61,589 nt of DNA from Candidatus Methylomirabilota bacterium (GTDB lineage Bacteria; Methylomirabilota; Methylomirabilia; Rokubacteriales; CSP1-6): positions 1 through 61,589 of the forward strand of contig DATFYA010000162.1 of NCBI GenBank assembly GCA_035315345.1. The letters are read 5' to 3'. Positions 34,284 through 43,408 of this stretch are shown one piece after another (position 1 is the first letter of the stretch; every line of letters begins with the position of its first letter). The notes below the pieces were generated by a model. The model was given only the letters and a program-made list of their open reading frames with translations. It was not told where the DNA came from and searched no databases. Made by a program: the position numbers and the translations under genes.

Positions 34284-37200
34284 ATGATCGACGCCGACGT
34301 CCTCTACCAGCAGGCGGTGGCCGCGCTCCGGCGCGCCCGCCGGGCGACCTACCGCCTGCAGCTCGGGAGCGCGCTCGGCTTCGAGGCGGTCGCCGCGCTC
34401 GGCCCGTACCTGGACGCGCTCGGCGTCAGCGACGTGTATCTCTCCCCGTGCTTCCGGAGCGGGCCGGGCAGCTCGCACGGCTACGACGTCACCGACCACA
34501 ACGCCTTCAATCCCGAGCTGGGCAGCGCGGCGGACTTCGACGGCATGGCCGCCGAGCTGGGCGCGCGCGGCCTGGGCCTGATCCTCGACGTGGTGCCCAA
34601 CCACATGGGGATCGCGGGCGACGCCAACCCCTGGTGGCTCGACGTGCTCGAAAACGGCCCCGCGTCTCCGCGGGCCGAGTTCTTCGACATCGACTGGACG
34701 CCGGTGAAGCCCGAGCTGCGCGATCGCGTGCTCCTGCCGATCCTGCCCGAGCAGTACGGGCGCGTGCTCGAGTCGCAGCAGCTGCAGCTCGAGTTTGCCG
34801 ACGGGGCCTTCCACCTCCGCTACGCGGGCGCGCGGCTGCCGATCGCCCCCGATACGTACGCCCTGGTGCTCACCGACCGGCTCGACGCCCTCGCCCAGCG
34901 GCTGGGCGCCGAGGACCCCGCGCTGCTCGAGCTTCGTAGCGTCCTGACCGCGCTGGAGCACCTTCCCGGGCGGACCGAGACCGATCCGCGTCGCATCGAG
35001 GAGCGGCTGCGCGAGAAGGAGATCGTCAAGCGGCGCCTGACCACGTTGACCAAGGAATCGCCCGAGGTCCGCGAGCACATCGAGGAGACGGTGCGCCGGT
35101 TCAACGGCACCCCGGGCGACCCCACCAGCTTCGACGCGCTCGACCACCTGCTGTCCGGGCAGACCTACCGCCTCGCAGACTGGCGCGTCGCGGGCGACGA
35201 GGTCAACTACCGGCGATTCTTCGACGTGAGCCATCTCGCGGCCATCCGCATGGAGCGCCGCCCGGTGTTCGACGCCACCCACGAGCTGGTGCTCCGCCTG
35301 GTCGGCGAGGGCAAGGTGAACGGGCTCCGCGTCGATCATCCGGACGGGCTCTACGCGCCGAGCGAGTACTTCCGGTGGCTGCAGGAGGGCGCCCTGATCG
35401 CGACCGCCCGCCGGCTCCTGCCCGACATCGGCGAGACCGAGACGGAGGCCCTCGCCGCGCTCCACCAGGCCCGCGCCGGCGACCGCGCGGCGGGTGCGGA
35501 CGCGCGGCCGATCTGGATCGCCGCCGAGAAGATCCTGGCCCCGCGCGAAGAGCTGCCCGACTGGTGGACGGTGGCCGGCACCACCGGCTACGACTTCCTG
35601 GCCTCGGTCAACGGCCTCTTCGTGGACCGAGAGACCTCTAGGCAGATGACGACGGTCTATGCGCGCTTCGTGGGCGACACGATGTCCATGGCCGACCACT
35701 CCTACGCGTCCAAGCGCCTCATCATGCAGGTATCGATGGCCAGCGAGATCACCCAGCTCGGCCACCACCTCGATCGCATGTCGGAGCGCAACCGGCTCTC
35801 GCGCGACTTCACCCTCGCGAGCCTCATCCGCGCCATCCGCGAGGTGGTCGCGGCCTTCTCGATCTACCGCACCTACGTGGGGGACGAGGCGGGCGAGCCG
35901 AGCCCGCGCGACCGCGGCTACATCGAGGCGGCGGTGGCGGAGGCGCGGCGGCGGAACCCGACGGTCAATGCCTCCGTGTTCGACTTCCTCCGCGACGTGC
36001 TGCTGCTCCGCGACCCGGTCAGCCGCGCGCCCGACGAGCGCGCCGCCCAGCGGCACTTCGCGATGCGGTTCCAGCAGACCACCGGGCCGGTCACCGCGAA
36101 GGGCGTCGAAGACACCGCCTTCTATCTCTACAACCGCCTGGTCTCGCTCAACGAGGTGGGCGGAGACCCCGGCCGCTACGGCGAGGGGGCCGCCACCTTC
36201 CACGCCCGCAACGCCCGCCGACTCGAGCGCTGGCCCGAGTCGATGCTGGCCACCGCGACCCACGACACCAAGCGCGGCGAGGACGTGCGCGCCCGCATCA
36301 ACGTGCTGTCGGAGGTGCCGGCCACCTGGGCCGCCGAGGTGCGGCGCTGGCGCGCCCACGCGCGGCGCTTCAAACGGGAGATCGACGGCCACGCCGCCCC
36401 GGACAGCAACGACGAGTATCTGCTCTACCAGACCCTGATCGGCGCGTGGCCGCCGGATGGCGAGCAGACGCTCGAAGCCTTCACCGGACGGATCGTCGGC
36501 TACATGGAGAAGGCCACGAAGGAGGCCAAGCGGCGCACCAGCTGGGTGAACCCCAACGAGGCCTACGACGCCGCGGTGCGGGACTTCGTCGGCCACCTCC
36601 TCGCGCCGGGCGGCCCCTTCCTGTCCTATTTCCAGCCGTTCCAGCGGCTGGTCGCCGCCCACGGCGCGGTCAACTCGCTGGCCCAGACCCTGCTCAAGGC
36701 GGTCTCCCCCGGTGTCCCGGATTTCTACCAGGGCACCGAGCTGTGGGACCTGTCGCTGGTCGATCCGGACAATCGCCGTCCGGTCGACTTCGCACGGCGC
36801 CGCGAGCTGCTCGACGCGCTCCGCGCCCGCATCGGCGCCGCCGGATCGGATCTCACCGGGCTGTGCCGCGAGCTGCTCGAGCGGTGGACCGACGGGCGCG
36901 TGAAGCTCTACGTGACCCATCGCGCCCTGACCCTCCGGCGGGAGCGCACGCGCCTCTTCGCGGTGGGCGCCTACGAGGCGCTGGTCGGGGGCGGCCAGCA
37001 CGCCCAGCACGTCGTGGCGCTGGCCCGGCGCGACGGCGCCGACGTGGTGGTGGCCGCGGCGCCGCGCCTCACCGCGCGCCTCGCCGGGCTCACCGGCGCC
37101 ATCCCGCTGGGCGAGGCGGTGTGGGAGCACACGTGGATCGCGCTCGGTGACGACCTCGCCGGCGTCTACCGTGACCGCTTCACCGGGCTCAGGGTCGAGA

Positions 37201-37292
37201 CGGAGCGGCGCGACGGCGCCCCTGCCCTCGCCTGCCCGACTCTGTTCGGCCACTTCCCGATCGCGCTGCTCGAGCGCGAGGCCTCCCGCTAA
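34284..37292 (+). CDS. treY: Maltooligosyl trehalose synthase
   Basis: 1002 residues, GH13. Turns the reducing end of a malto-oligosaccharide into a trehalosyl unit. N-terminal TYRLQLGSALGFEAVAALGPYL, then VVPNHMGIAGDANPWW, catalytic GLRVDHPDGLY (Asp), IWIAAEKILAPREELP (Glu), and the late GVPDFYQGTELWDLSLVDPDN. The long central insert is typical of TreY. No signal peptide; cytoplasmic. The stop overlaps the treZ start (TAATG), so both are made together. Confidence 0.96.
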   Translation: MIDADVLYQQAVAALRRARRATYRLQLGSALGFEAVAALGPYLDALGVSDVYLSPCFRSGPGSSHGYDVTDHNAFNPELGSAADFDGMAAELGARGLGLILDVVPNHMGIAGDANPWWLDVLENGPASPRAEFFDIDWTPVKPELRDRVLLPILPEQYGRVLESQQLQLEFADGAFHLRYAGARLPIAPDTYALVLTDRLDALAQRLGAEDPALLELRSVLTALEHLPGRTETDPRRIEERLREKEIVKRRLTTLTKESPEVREHIEETVRRFNGTPGDPTSFDALDHLLSGQTYRLADWRVAGDEVNYRRFFDVSHLAAIRMERRPVFDATHELVLRLVGEGKVNGLRVDHPDGLYAPSEYFRWLQEGALIATARRLLPDIGETETEALAALHQARAGDRAAGADARPIWIAAEKILAPREELPDWWTVAGTTGYDFLASVNGLFVDRETSRQMTTVYARFVGDTMSMADHSYASKRLIMQVSMASEITQLGHHLDRMSERNRLSRDFTLASLIRAIREVVAAFSIYRTYVGDEAGEPSPRDRGYIEAAVAEARRRNPTVNASVFDFLRDVLLLRDPVSRAPDERAAQRHFAMRFQQTTGPVTAKGVEDTAFYLYNRLVSLNEVGGDPGRYGEGAATFHARNARRLERWPESMLATATHDTKRGEDVRARINVLSEVPATWAAEVRRWRAHARRFKREIDGHAAPDSNDEYLLYQTLIGAWPPDGEQTLEAFTGRIVGYMEKATKEAKRRTSWVNPNEAYDAAVRDFVGHLLAPGGPFLSYFQPFQRLVAAHGAVNSLAQTLLKAVSPGVPDFYQGTELWDLSLVDPDNRRPVDFARRRELLDALRARIGAAGSDLTGLCRELLERWTDGRVKLYVTHRALTLRRERTRLFAVGAYEALVGGGQHAQHVVALARRDGADVVVAAAPRLTARLAGLTGAIPLGEAVWEHTWIALGDDLAGVYRDRFTGLRVETERRDGAPALACPTLFGHFPIALLEREASR

Positions 37293-39133
37293 TGAGCCCC
37301 GCCGTCGCGGCCCGGCGCGCGCACGGCATGCCGTTCGGGGCCAGCGTGCGCGAGGACGGCACCACGCGGTTCCGCCTCTGGGCACCCGGGGCCGCGCAGG
37401 TCGACCTGTGGCTCGAGGAGCCCGGGCGTGCCTTCCCGATGTCCCGCGATGCAGGCGGCTGGGCCGAATACGTGACGCGCGAGGCCCCCGCGGGCACCCG
37501 CTACCGCTATCGCATCGACGGCGAGATGCTGGTGCCCGATCCAGCCGCGCGGTTCCAGCCGGGCGACGTGCACGGGCCGAGTGAGGTCGTCGATCCGCTC
37601 GCCTACGCGTGGCGCGACGCGGCCTGGCGCGGCCTGCCGCCCGAGCGGCTCGTCTTCTACGAGCTGCACGTGGGCGCCTTCACTCCGGCCGGCACCTACG
37701 CGGGCGTCATCGAGCGGCTCGATCACCTGGCCGCGCTCGGCGTGACCGCGATCGAGCTGATGCCGCTGGCCGACTTCCCGGGCCGCCGCGGCTGGGGCTA
37801 CGACGGCGTGCTGCTCTTCGCGCCCGACTCGGCATACGGCCGGCCCGAGGACCTGAAGGCGCTGGTCGACGCGGCCCACGAGCGCGGCCTCGCCGTCTTC
37901 GTCGACGTGGTCTACAACCACTTCGGCCCCGAGGGCAACTACCTGCACCGGTACGCTCCCGGGTTCTTCACGCCGCGCCACCGCTCGTTCTGGGGCGACG
38001 GCATCAACTACGACGGCCCCGGCTCAGAGGTCGTGCGCGCCTTCATGATCCACAACGCCCTCTACTGGCTCGAGGAGTTCCACCTCGACGGCCTGCGCCT
38101 CGACGCGGTCAACGCGATCGTGGACGACTCGCCCACTCACCTGCTGGTGGAGCTGGGGCGCGCGGTGGCCGAGGGGCCGGGACGCGAGCGCCCCGTGCAC
38201 CTCGTGCTGGAGAACGGCGCCAACGAGGTGCGCTATCTCGAGCGCGCGGCGGGCCGGCGGCCGCTCTACCAGGCGCAGTGGAACGACGACATCCACCACG
38301 CGCTGCACGTGCTGCTCACCGGGGAGACCGGCGGCTACTACGAGGACTACCAACCTCCGCTGCCGCATCTGGGCCGTTGCCTCACCGAGGGCTTCGCCTT
38401 CCAGGGCGAGCGGTCCGCGTATCGCGGGGATCTCCGCGGTCAGCCCAGCGCCCACCTCCCCCCGACGTCGTTCGTGAGCTTCCTGCAGAACCACGACCAG
38501 ATCGGCAATCGCGCCCTCGGCGAGCGCATCACCGCGCTGGCCGCCCGCGAGGCGGTGCGCGCCGCGACCGCGATCGTGCTGCTCGCGCCCGCGATGCCCC
38601 TGCTCTTCATGGGCGAGGAGTGGGGCGCCCGCGAGCCGTTCCTGTTCTTCACCGACCTCGGGCCCGATCTGGGCCCGTCCGTCGCCGAGGGTCGGCGGCG
38701 CGAGTTCGCGCGCTTCCCGGAGTTCGCGAGCCCCGCGGTGCGCGAGCGCATCCCGGATCCGCAGGCCCCCGCCACCTACGAGCGCTCGATCCTCGACTGG
38801 CGTCGGCTCGCCGACCCGGACCACCGCGAGTGGCTCGCCTTCCATCGCGACCTGCTACGGCTTCGCGCCGAGGCGATCGTGCCGCGGCTGGCCGGCGAGC
38901 CGGTCCCCCCCGCGGCCTGGAAGGCCATCGGCGACACCGCGCTCGACGTCTCGTGGGATCTTCCGGGCGGCCGGCTGCGCCTCGTGGCGAACCTCGGGTC
39001 GTCGGCGACGGCGCATCCGGGCCCGCAGCGGGACTGGGGCCGGCAGCTCTTCGCCCTGCGGCTGCCGGACGGACCGTGGACCGATCTGCCGCCCTGGAGC
39101 CTGGCCTTCTATCTCGCGGGAGCGCGGCGGTGA
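37292..39133 (+). CDS. treZ: Malto-oligosyltrehalose trehalohydrolase
   Basis: 613 residues, GH13. Releases trehalose from the TreY product. N-terminal E-set domain (PFGASVREDGTTRFRLWAPG), then VVYNHFGPEGNYLHRY, catalytic GLRLDAVNAIVDDSP (Asp), the Glu in VHLVLENGANEVRYL, and FLQNHDQIGNRALG (Asp). The C-terminal domain ends WSLAFYLAGARR. Overlaps the treY stop by one base. Its last 25 bases overlap the end of the convergent glgM-like gene. Confidence 0.96.
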   Translation: MSPAVAARRAHGMPFGASVREDGTTRFRLWAPGAAQVDLWLEEPGRAFPMSRDAGGWAEYVTREAPAGTRYRYRIDGEMLVPDPAARFQPGDVHGPSEVVDPLAYAWRDAAWRGLPPERLVFYELHVGAFTPAGTYAGVIERLDHLAALGVTAIELMPLADFPGRRGWGYDGVLLFAPDSAYGRPEDLKALVDAAHERGLAVFVDVVYNHFGPEGNYLHRYAPGFFTPRHRSFWGDGINYDGPGSEVVRAFMIHNALYWLEEFHLDGLRLDAVNAIVDDSPTHLLVELGRAVAEGPGRERPVHLVLENGANEVRYLERAAGRRPLYQAQWNDDIHHALHVLLTGETGGYYEDYQPPLPHLGRCLTEGFAFQGERSAYRGDLRGQPSAHLPPTSFVSFLQNHDQIGNRALGERITALAAREAVRAATAIVLLAPAMPLLFMGEEWGAREPFLFFTDLGPDLGPSVAEGRRREFARFPEFASPAVRERIPDPQAPATYERSILDWRRLADPDHREWLAFHRDLLRLRAEAIVPRLAGEPVPPAAWKAIGDTALDVSWDLPGGRLRLVANLGSSATAHPGPQRDWGRQLFALRLPDGPWTDLPPWSLAFYLAGARR

Positions 39134-40278
39134 TCGTCGATCGCCTGCTGGTACACGTCCATCGTGAGCGCGGCGATGCGGTCCCACGAGAAGTGCGCCT
39201 CGACGCGACGGCGGCCGGCCTCGCCCATTCGCCGGGCGCGCGCGGGATCGGCCAGAGCCGCTTGCAGCGCCCGGGCCAGCGCGGCGGGGTCGCCCGGCTC
39301 GACCAGCCAGCCGGTCTCGCCGTCCTGCACGACTTCCGGGATACCGCCGACCCGGCTGGCCACCACCGGGGTGCCGCAGGCCATGGCCTCCAGGTTGATG
39401 ATGCCGAACGGCTCGTAGATGGACGGGCAGACGAACACCGCGGCGTGGCTGTAGAGCTGCACGACCTCCTCCACCGGGAGCATCGCATTGATCCACCGGA
39501 TCTGCGGCCGGCCGCTCACCGCGGTCTGCAGCCGGGTCAGAAGCTCGGGAGTGTCCGGGCTGCTCGCGCAGAGCACGAGCTGCACGGTCTCCGGCAGCTG
39601 GCGCGCGGCGTCCAGCAGCTGGAAGATGCCCTTCTGCTCGCTGATGCGCCCCACGAACAGTGCGTAGGGCTCCCGCACGCCGTGACGATCGAGCGCGTCG
39701 CGCCGCTCGGTGCGCGTGAAGGCTTCGGCGTCGACGCCGTTGTGGAGGACCACCACGCGCTCGGGCTCCACGCGGAAGTTGGCCAGGATGTCCGCGCGCA
39801 TCTGGGCCGAGACCGCGATCACCCGGTCCGCCCGCTCGACGGCCAGGCGCTCGGCCCACGTCGAGACGAGATAGCCGGTGCCGAGCTGATCGGCCTTCCA
39901 CGGGCGCAGCGGCTCGAGGCTGTGCAGCGTCACCACGAGCGGCAGGCCGTGAATCGCCTGCACGAGCATGCCGCCCAGCCCCACGTACCAGGTGTGGGTG
40001 TGCACGACATCGGCGCGAACTGCATCGCGGGCCATCGCGAGCCCCACCGAGAGGGCCTCGAGGGCCGGGGCATAGGCCACCTCCGGGCCGCCGGCCAGGC
40101 GCTCCCACGGCGCGTAACCGTGGACCGCGAGGTTCGCTCGCGCTTGCTCGTTGTCGCCGAAGCAGCGCACCTCGACCGAGGCGCGCCGGGCGAGCGCTCG
40201 GCTCAGGTGGTCGACCACCACCCCCGCGCCGCCGTACACGTGCGGGGGATACTCGCGGCTCAGCAGCAGGACGTTCAC
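39109..40278 (-). CDS. GT4 glycogen synthase / maltose-1-phosphate synthase-like (GlgM type)
   Basis: 389 residues, GT-B fold. Opens MNVLLLSREYPPHVYGGAGVV (KTGGL-like loop as GGAG), middle HTHTWYVGLGGMLVQ, RISEQKGIFQLLDAA, and the C-terminal EPFGIINLEAMACGTPVVAS with the two catalytic-site Glu. Best fit is the actinobacterial-type ADP-glucose enzyme (TIGR02149), which extends glucan or makes maltose-1-phosphate for GlgE; glgE lies 3 kb away. Only 29 bp separate its start from the divergent DUF5752 gene, so promoters must overlap coding ends. Confidence 0.82.
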   Translation of the reverse strand: MNVLLLSREYPPHVYGGAGVVVDHLSRALARRASVEVRCFGDNEQARANLAVHGYAPWERLAGGPEVAYAPALEALSVGLAMARDAVRADVVHTHTWYVGLGGMLVQAIHGLPLVVTLHSLEPLRPWKADQLGTGYLVSTWAERLAVERADRVIAVSAQMRADILANFRVEPERVVVLHNGVDAEAFTRTERRDALDRHGVREPYALFVGRISEQKGIFQLLDAARQLPETVQLVLCASSPDTPELLTRLQTAVSGRPQIRWINAMLPVEEVVQLYSHAAVFVCPSIYEPFGIINLEAMACGTPVVASRVGGIPEVVQDGETGWLVEPGDPAALARALQAALADPARARRMGEAGRRRVEAHFSWDRIAALTMDVYQQAIDDHRRAPAR

Positions 40279-40307
40279 CGGTCAGGTCCTCCGAGAGAGC
40301 TTACCGC

Positions 40308-40970
40308 ATGAGCGCGACGCAACCCTTCGTCTTCCTCGGCTGTCTCGAGCTGAACGAGCTGCTGCCCCAGGAGGCCCACGACGCCCGCGAGCTGCTCGAG
40401 CAGGTGGCGCACGTGCCGATCGAGTCCATCTTCTGCCACACCTCGGCCGCGCTCCTGCACCGGCCGGTGCTCGCCGAGGCGTATCCCAACGATTTTTCCC
40501 TCTGGGTCGGCAGCGAGGTGCGCGACGTGCGGCTGGCCGAGCGGCTCGCCGCGATCGACGCCTTCCACGCCGGCTCCATGGAGCGCGTGCGCGAAGACAT
40601 CATCGCCACCATCTCCGATCACCTGCAGCATCTGGGGGCGGCGGCCGCCCGCACCCAGGGCAAGCGCTTCCGCTTCTTCCAGGTCCACCTGGTCCCGGTG
40701 CCGACCGGCCACCAGGCGCGCACCCTCGTCGAGTTCCGCGACGCGCTGGCCGAGGTGGACGTGAGCGCGCTCTTTTATCACACCATCGCCGCGCGCTACC
40801 GAGCCGGCCGCGGCCGCGGCGACTTCGCGGAGTGGGTCGGCGGGGCGCTGGGACTGCCCGACCTCGCCGACCGCCTGGCCCACATCGATCCGCACGCGGG
40901 CAGCCTCGAGCGCATCCGCGATCGGCACCTCAGCGTGCTGAGCGACGCCATCTCCGGGGAGGGCGCCTGA
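40308..40970 (+). CDS. DUF5752-family protein
   Basis: 220 residues with two similar halves: FLGCLELNELLPQEAHDARE, IFCHTSAALL, and FRFFQVHLVPVPTGHQARTL, LFYHTIAARY, each followed by an EWV or LWVGSEV run and an RLAxID helix. No catalytic motif known to me. A conserved tandem fold with a (F/L)xxHT pattern in each half suggests ligand binding. Stop TGA overlaps the next ATG (TGATG), so it is coupled to the TreT-like transferase and probably serves the same sugar pathway. Confidence 0.75.
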   Translation: MSATQPFVFLGCLELNELLPQEAHDARELLEQVAHVPIESIFCHTSAALLHRPVLAEAYPNDFSLWVGSEVRDVRLAERLAAIDAFHAGSMERVREDIIATISDHLQHLGAAAARTQGKRFRFFQVHLVPVPTGHQARTLVEFRDALAEVDVSALFYHTIAARYRAGRGRGDFAEWVGGALGLPDLADRLAHIDPHAGSLERIRDRHLSVLSDAISGEGA

Positions 40971-42172
40971 TGGCCCAGGGCTCGCTGCTCAAGCTCGACG
41001 ACTACCGACGGGTGGCGCCCCGCGGCACCATCGACTTCCTCATGCGCATCGGCGAGCGCCTGCGCGGCAAGCGCCTGGTGCACGTGAGCGCGTCGCGCTA
41101 CGGCGGCCCGGTGGTCGAGGTCCTCAACCGGGTGGTACCCCTGCTGAACGACCTGGGCGTGGAGACCACCTGGGAGATCACCATCGGCACCGCGGACTTC
41201 GACCAGGTGACCCGCGCGGTCGGCAAGGCCCTCGCCGGGACCGAGCAGGTGATCACCGAGCTGATGCTGAGCCGGCTGCGCGAGACCGGCATCGACAACG
41301 CGGGACGGCTGCAGCTCGACGCCGATCTGGTCGTGGTCCACGACGCGCCGCCGCTGTACCTCGTGGAGCAGCGCAAGGAGGCGAGCCGCTGGCTCTGGCT
41401 CTGCCACCACGACCTGTCCTCCGCCCAGCCCCAGCTGTGGAACACGCTGCGGCCGGTGGTGCAGCGGTACGACGCCTCGGTGTTCTCCCTCGCCCGCTTC
41501 GCGGCGCCCCTGTCGATCCCGCGCTTCATCGTCTACCCGTCGATCGATCCGCTCTCGGAGCGCAACCGCGAGATGACGCGCGCCGAGCAGGCGACGGTGA
41601 TGGACCGCCTCCGCGTCCCGCGCGACAAGCCGATCCTGCTGCAGATCGGCCCCTTCGAGCGGCAGCACGATCCGCTCGGCGTCATCAACGCGTACCGGCT
41701 GGTCAAGAAGCACCACGACGTGCGCCTGGTGCTCGCCGGCCCCCCGCTACCCCCCGGCGCGGACGGGCTGGCCGACGTGCAGGAGGCCGCCTCGCACGAC
41801 GCGGACATCTCGGTGGTGGTGCTGCCGCCCGACCCGCAGATCGAGCTCAATGCGCTGGAGCGGGCCGCCACCATCGCGATCCAGAAGCCCCTCAAGGCCG
41901 ACTTCGCCATCGAGGTCGCCACCGCCATGTGGAAGGGCAAGCCGGTGATCGGCACCATCGCGGGCGGCATCCCATTTCAGATGGTGATGACGGTGACCGG
42001 GTATACCGTGGAAACCGTGGAGGGCGCCGCGTTTCGCATCCGGCAGCTCCTGAGCAATCCGGAGATGATCGGCCGCATGGGGGCGGCCGGCCGCGAGCAC
42101 GTGCGCCGCAACTTCCTGGTCACCCGCCACGTGAGCGACTACCTGGCCCTGCTCGCGCACCTCACGCGATAG
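40970..42172 (+). CDS. GT4 transferase, trehalose synthase (TreT)-like
   Basis: 400 residues, GT-B fold. KLDDYRRVAPRGTIDFL and RLVHVSASRYGGPVVEVLNRV match the N-terminus of TreT, which makes trehalose from NDP-glucose and glucose. Then WLWLCHHDLSSAQPQLWN, ILLQIGPFERQHDPLGVINAY, and the C-terminal PLKADFAIEVATAMWKGKPV with IAGGIPFQM. Acceptor and donor cannot be fixed from sequence; a glucosyl donor is likely. Coupled at both ends: overlaps DUF5752, and the next ATG follows its stop directly. Confidence 0.8.
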   Translation: MAQGSLLKLDDYRRVAPRGTIDFLMRIGERLRGKRLVHVSASRYGGPVVEVLNRVVPLLNDLGVETTWEITIGTADFDQVTRAVGKALAGTEQVITELMLSRLRETGIDNAGRLQLDADLVVVHDAPPLYLVEQRKEASRWLWLCHHDLSSAQPQLWNTLRPVVQRYDASVFSLARFAAPLSIPRFIVYPSIDPLSERNREMTRAEQATVMDRLRVPRDKPILLQIGPFERQHDPLGVINAYRLVKKHHDVRLVLAGPPLPPGADGLADVQEAASHDADISVVVLPPDPQIELNALERAATIAIQKPLKADFAIEVATAMWKGKPVIGTIAGGIPFQMVMTVTGYTVETVEGAAFRIRQLLSNPEMIGRMGAAGREHVRRNFLVTRHVSDYLALLAHLTR

Positions 42173-43408
42173 ATGGACCCGGCCGTGCTCTCCGAGGACG
42201 CCCGCGCCGCCGTCGAGCGCATCGGCACCGCGGATCTGGTCGTCGGCCTGGCCACCGCCGGCCCGGCGCCGGCTCTGGCCGCGGTGACCGCCGCGGTGCG
42301 CGCCGGCCTCGATACGCACTTCCCCGGGCAGGCGGCCGCCATCGCCCACGTGGACCAGGCGCGGTCCGAGACGACGACCGCGGCGGTCACCGAGGCCCTT
42401 GGCGACCTCCGGGTGGTCTCGGTCGGACCCGTGGCCGGCAAGGACGACACGCTGGACTGGTCGGCCGCGGTGCGCGCGGTCCTCACGGTGGGCCGGATGC
42501 TCGAGGCGCGCGCCATCGTCATGCTCAACGCCGACCTCGCGAGCATGACCGGCGAGTGGCTGCGCGGTCTCGCCTCCCCGGTGCTCAAGGAGGACTACGC
42601 CCTGGTGCTGCCGCTCTACCGGCGCTTCCGGTACGACGGCACCCTAACCCAGGCCCTGGTGGTCCCGCTGATCCGCAGCCTGTTCGGCCGCCAGCTCGCG
42701 CATCCGATCGCCGAGGAGTTCGCCTGCTCGGCCTCCGCCGCCGAGGTTTTTCTCAAGGACACGGTGTGGGAGACCGACCTCGGGCGCCACGGCCTCGAAT
42801 TCTGGCTGCCCGTCGCGGCCGTCGAGCACGGGCTGCCGGTCAGCCAGGCGGTGCTGGGTCCGCGGACCATCGCGCCCTCGGCGCAGCCGCCCACGCCGCT
42901 CGGTCCGACGGTGGGACGCGTGGCGAGCGCGCTGTTCGCGCTGGCCGAGCGCGCGGAGCCGCTCTGGCTCGACATCCGCGGCTCCGAGCCGGTGGTGAGC
43001 TTCGGCGTCCCGCCCGAGCCGTTGCCCGGTGGTCCCGCCGTCGACCCCTCGCGCATGCAGGTGGGCTTCGTGCAGGGGGTGCGCGATCTGCTGCCGGTGT
43101 GGGAGCGCATCATCGCGCCGGACAACCTCGGCGAGGTGCTCGAGCTGAGCGACCGTCCCCTCGAGCGCTTCCGCTTCTCCGATCGCCTCTGGACCCGCGT
43201 GGTGTACGACTTCCTCCTCGCCTACCGGGCCCGCACGGTCTACCGCAGCCACGCCGCGCAGTCCCTGGCTCCGCTCTACCTGGGCCGGGCCGCCTCGGTG
43301 ATCCTCGATACGCAGTCGCGCGCCCCCGCCGCCGTCGCCCAGAGCGCGACGCGGCTGTGCGGGGTGTTCGAGGACGAGAAGCCGTACCTGGTGGATCGCT
43401 GGCGATGA
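42173..43408 (+). CDS. GT-A glycosyltransferase (mannosylglycerate/GPGS-like)
   Basis: 411 residues, GT-A fold. The metal site is probably LNADLASMTGEWL (usual DxD region). LYRRFRYDGTLTQALVVPLIRSLFGRQLAHPIAEEF and VWETDLGRHGLEFWLPVAAVEHGLPV resemble osmolyte synthases such as mannosylglycerate synthase. The last 150 residues are an extra helical domain. The canonical start LVVGLATAGPAPAL is poorly conserved. Donor and acceptor unknown; the TreT-like and DUF5752 genes before and glgE after (ATGA overlap) make it part of one sugar operon. Confidence 0.7.
   Translation: MDPAVLSEDARAAVERIGTADLVVGLATAGPAPALAAVTAAVRAGLDTHFPGQAAAIAHVDQARSETTTAAVTEALGDLRVVSVGPVAGKDDTLDWSAAVRAVLTVGRMLEARAIVMLNADLASMTGEWLRGLASPVLKEDYALVLPLYRRFRYDGTLTQALVVPLIRSLFGRQLAHPIAEEFACSASAAEVFLKDTVWETDLGRHGLEFWLPVAAVEHGLPVSQAVLGPRTIAPSAQPPTPLGPTVGRVASALFALAERAEPLWLDIRGSEPVVSFGVPPEPLPGGPAVDPSRMQVGFVQGVRDLLPVWERIIAPDNLGEVLELSDRPLERFRFSDRLWTRVVYDFLLAYRARTVYRSHAAQSLAPLYLGRAASVILDTQSRAPAAVAQSATRLCGVFEDEKPYLVDRWR

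Noticed and set aside
33456-37385. 1309-residue open frame on the minus strand
   Set aside because: It is antisense to treY, whose catalytic motifs are clear. The translation is His/Arg/Gly/Val-rich without domain character, a usual effect of high third-position GC.
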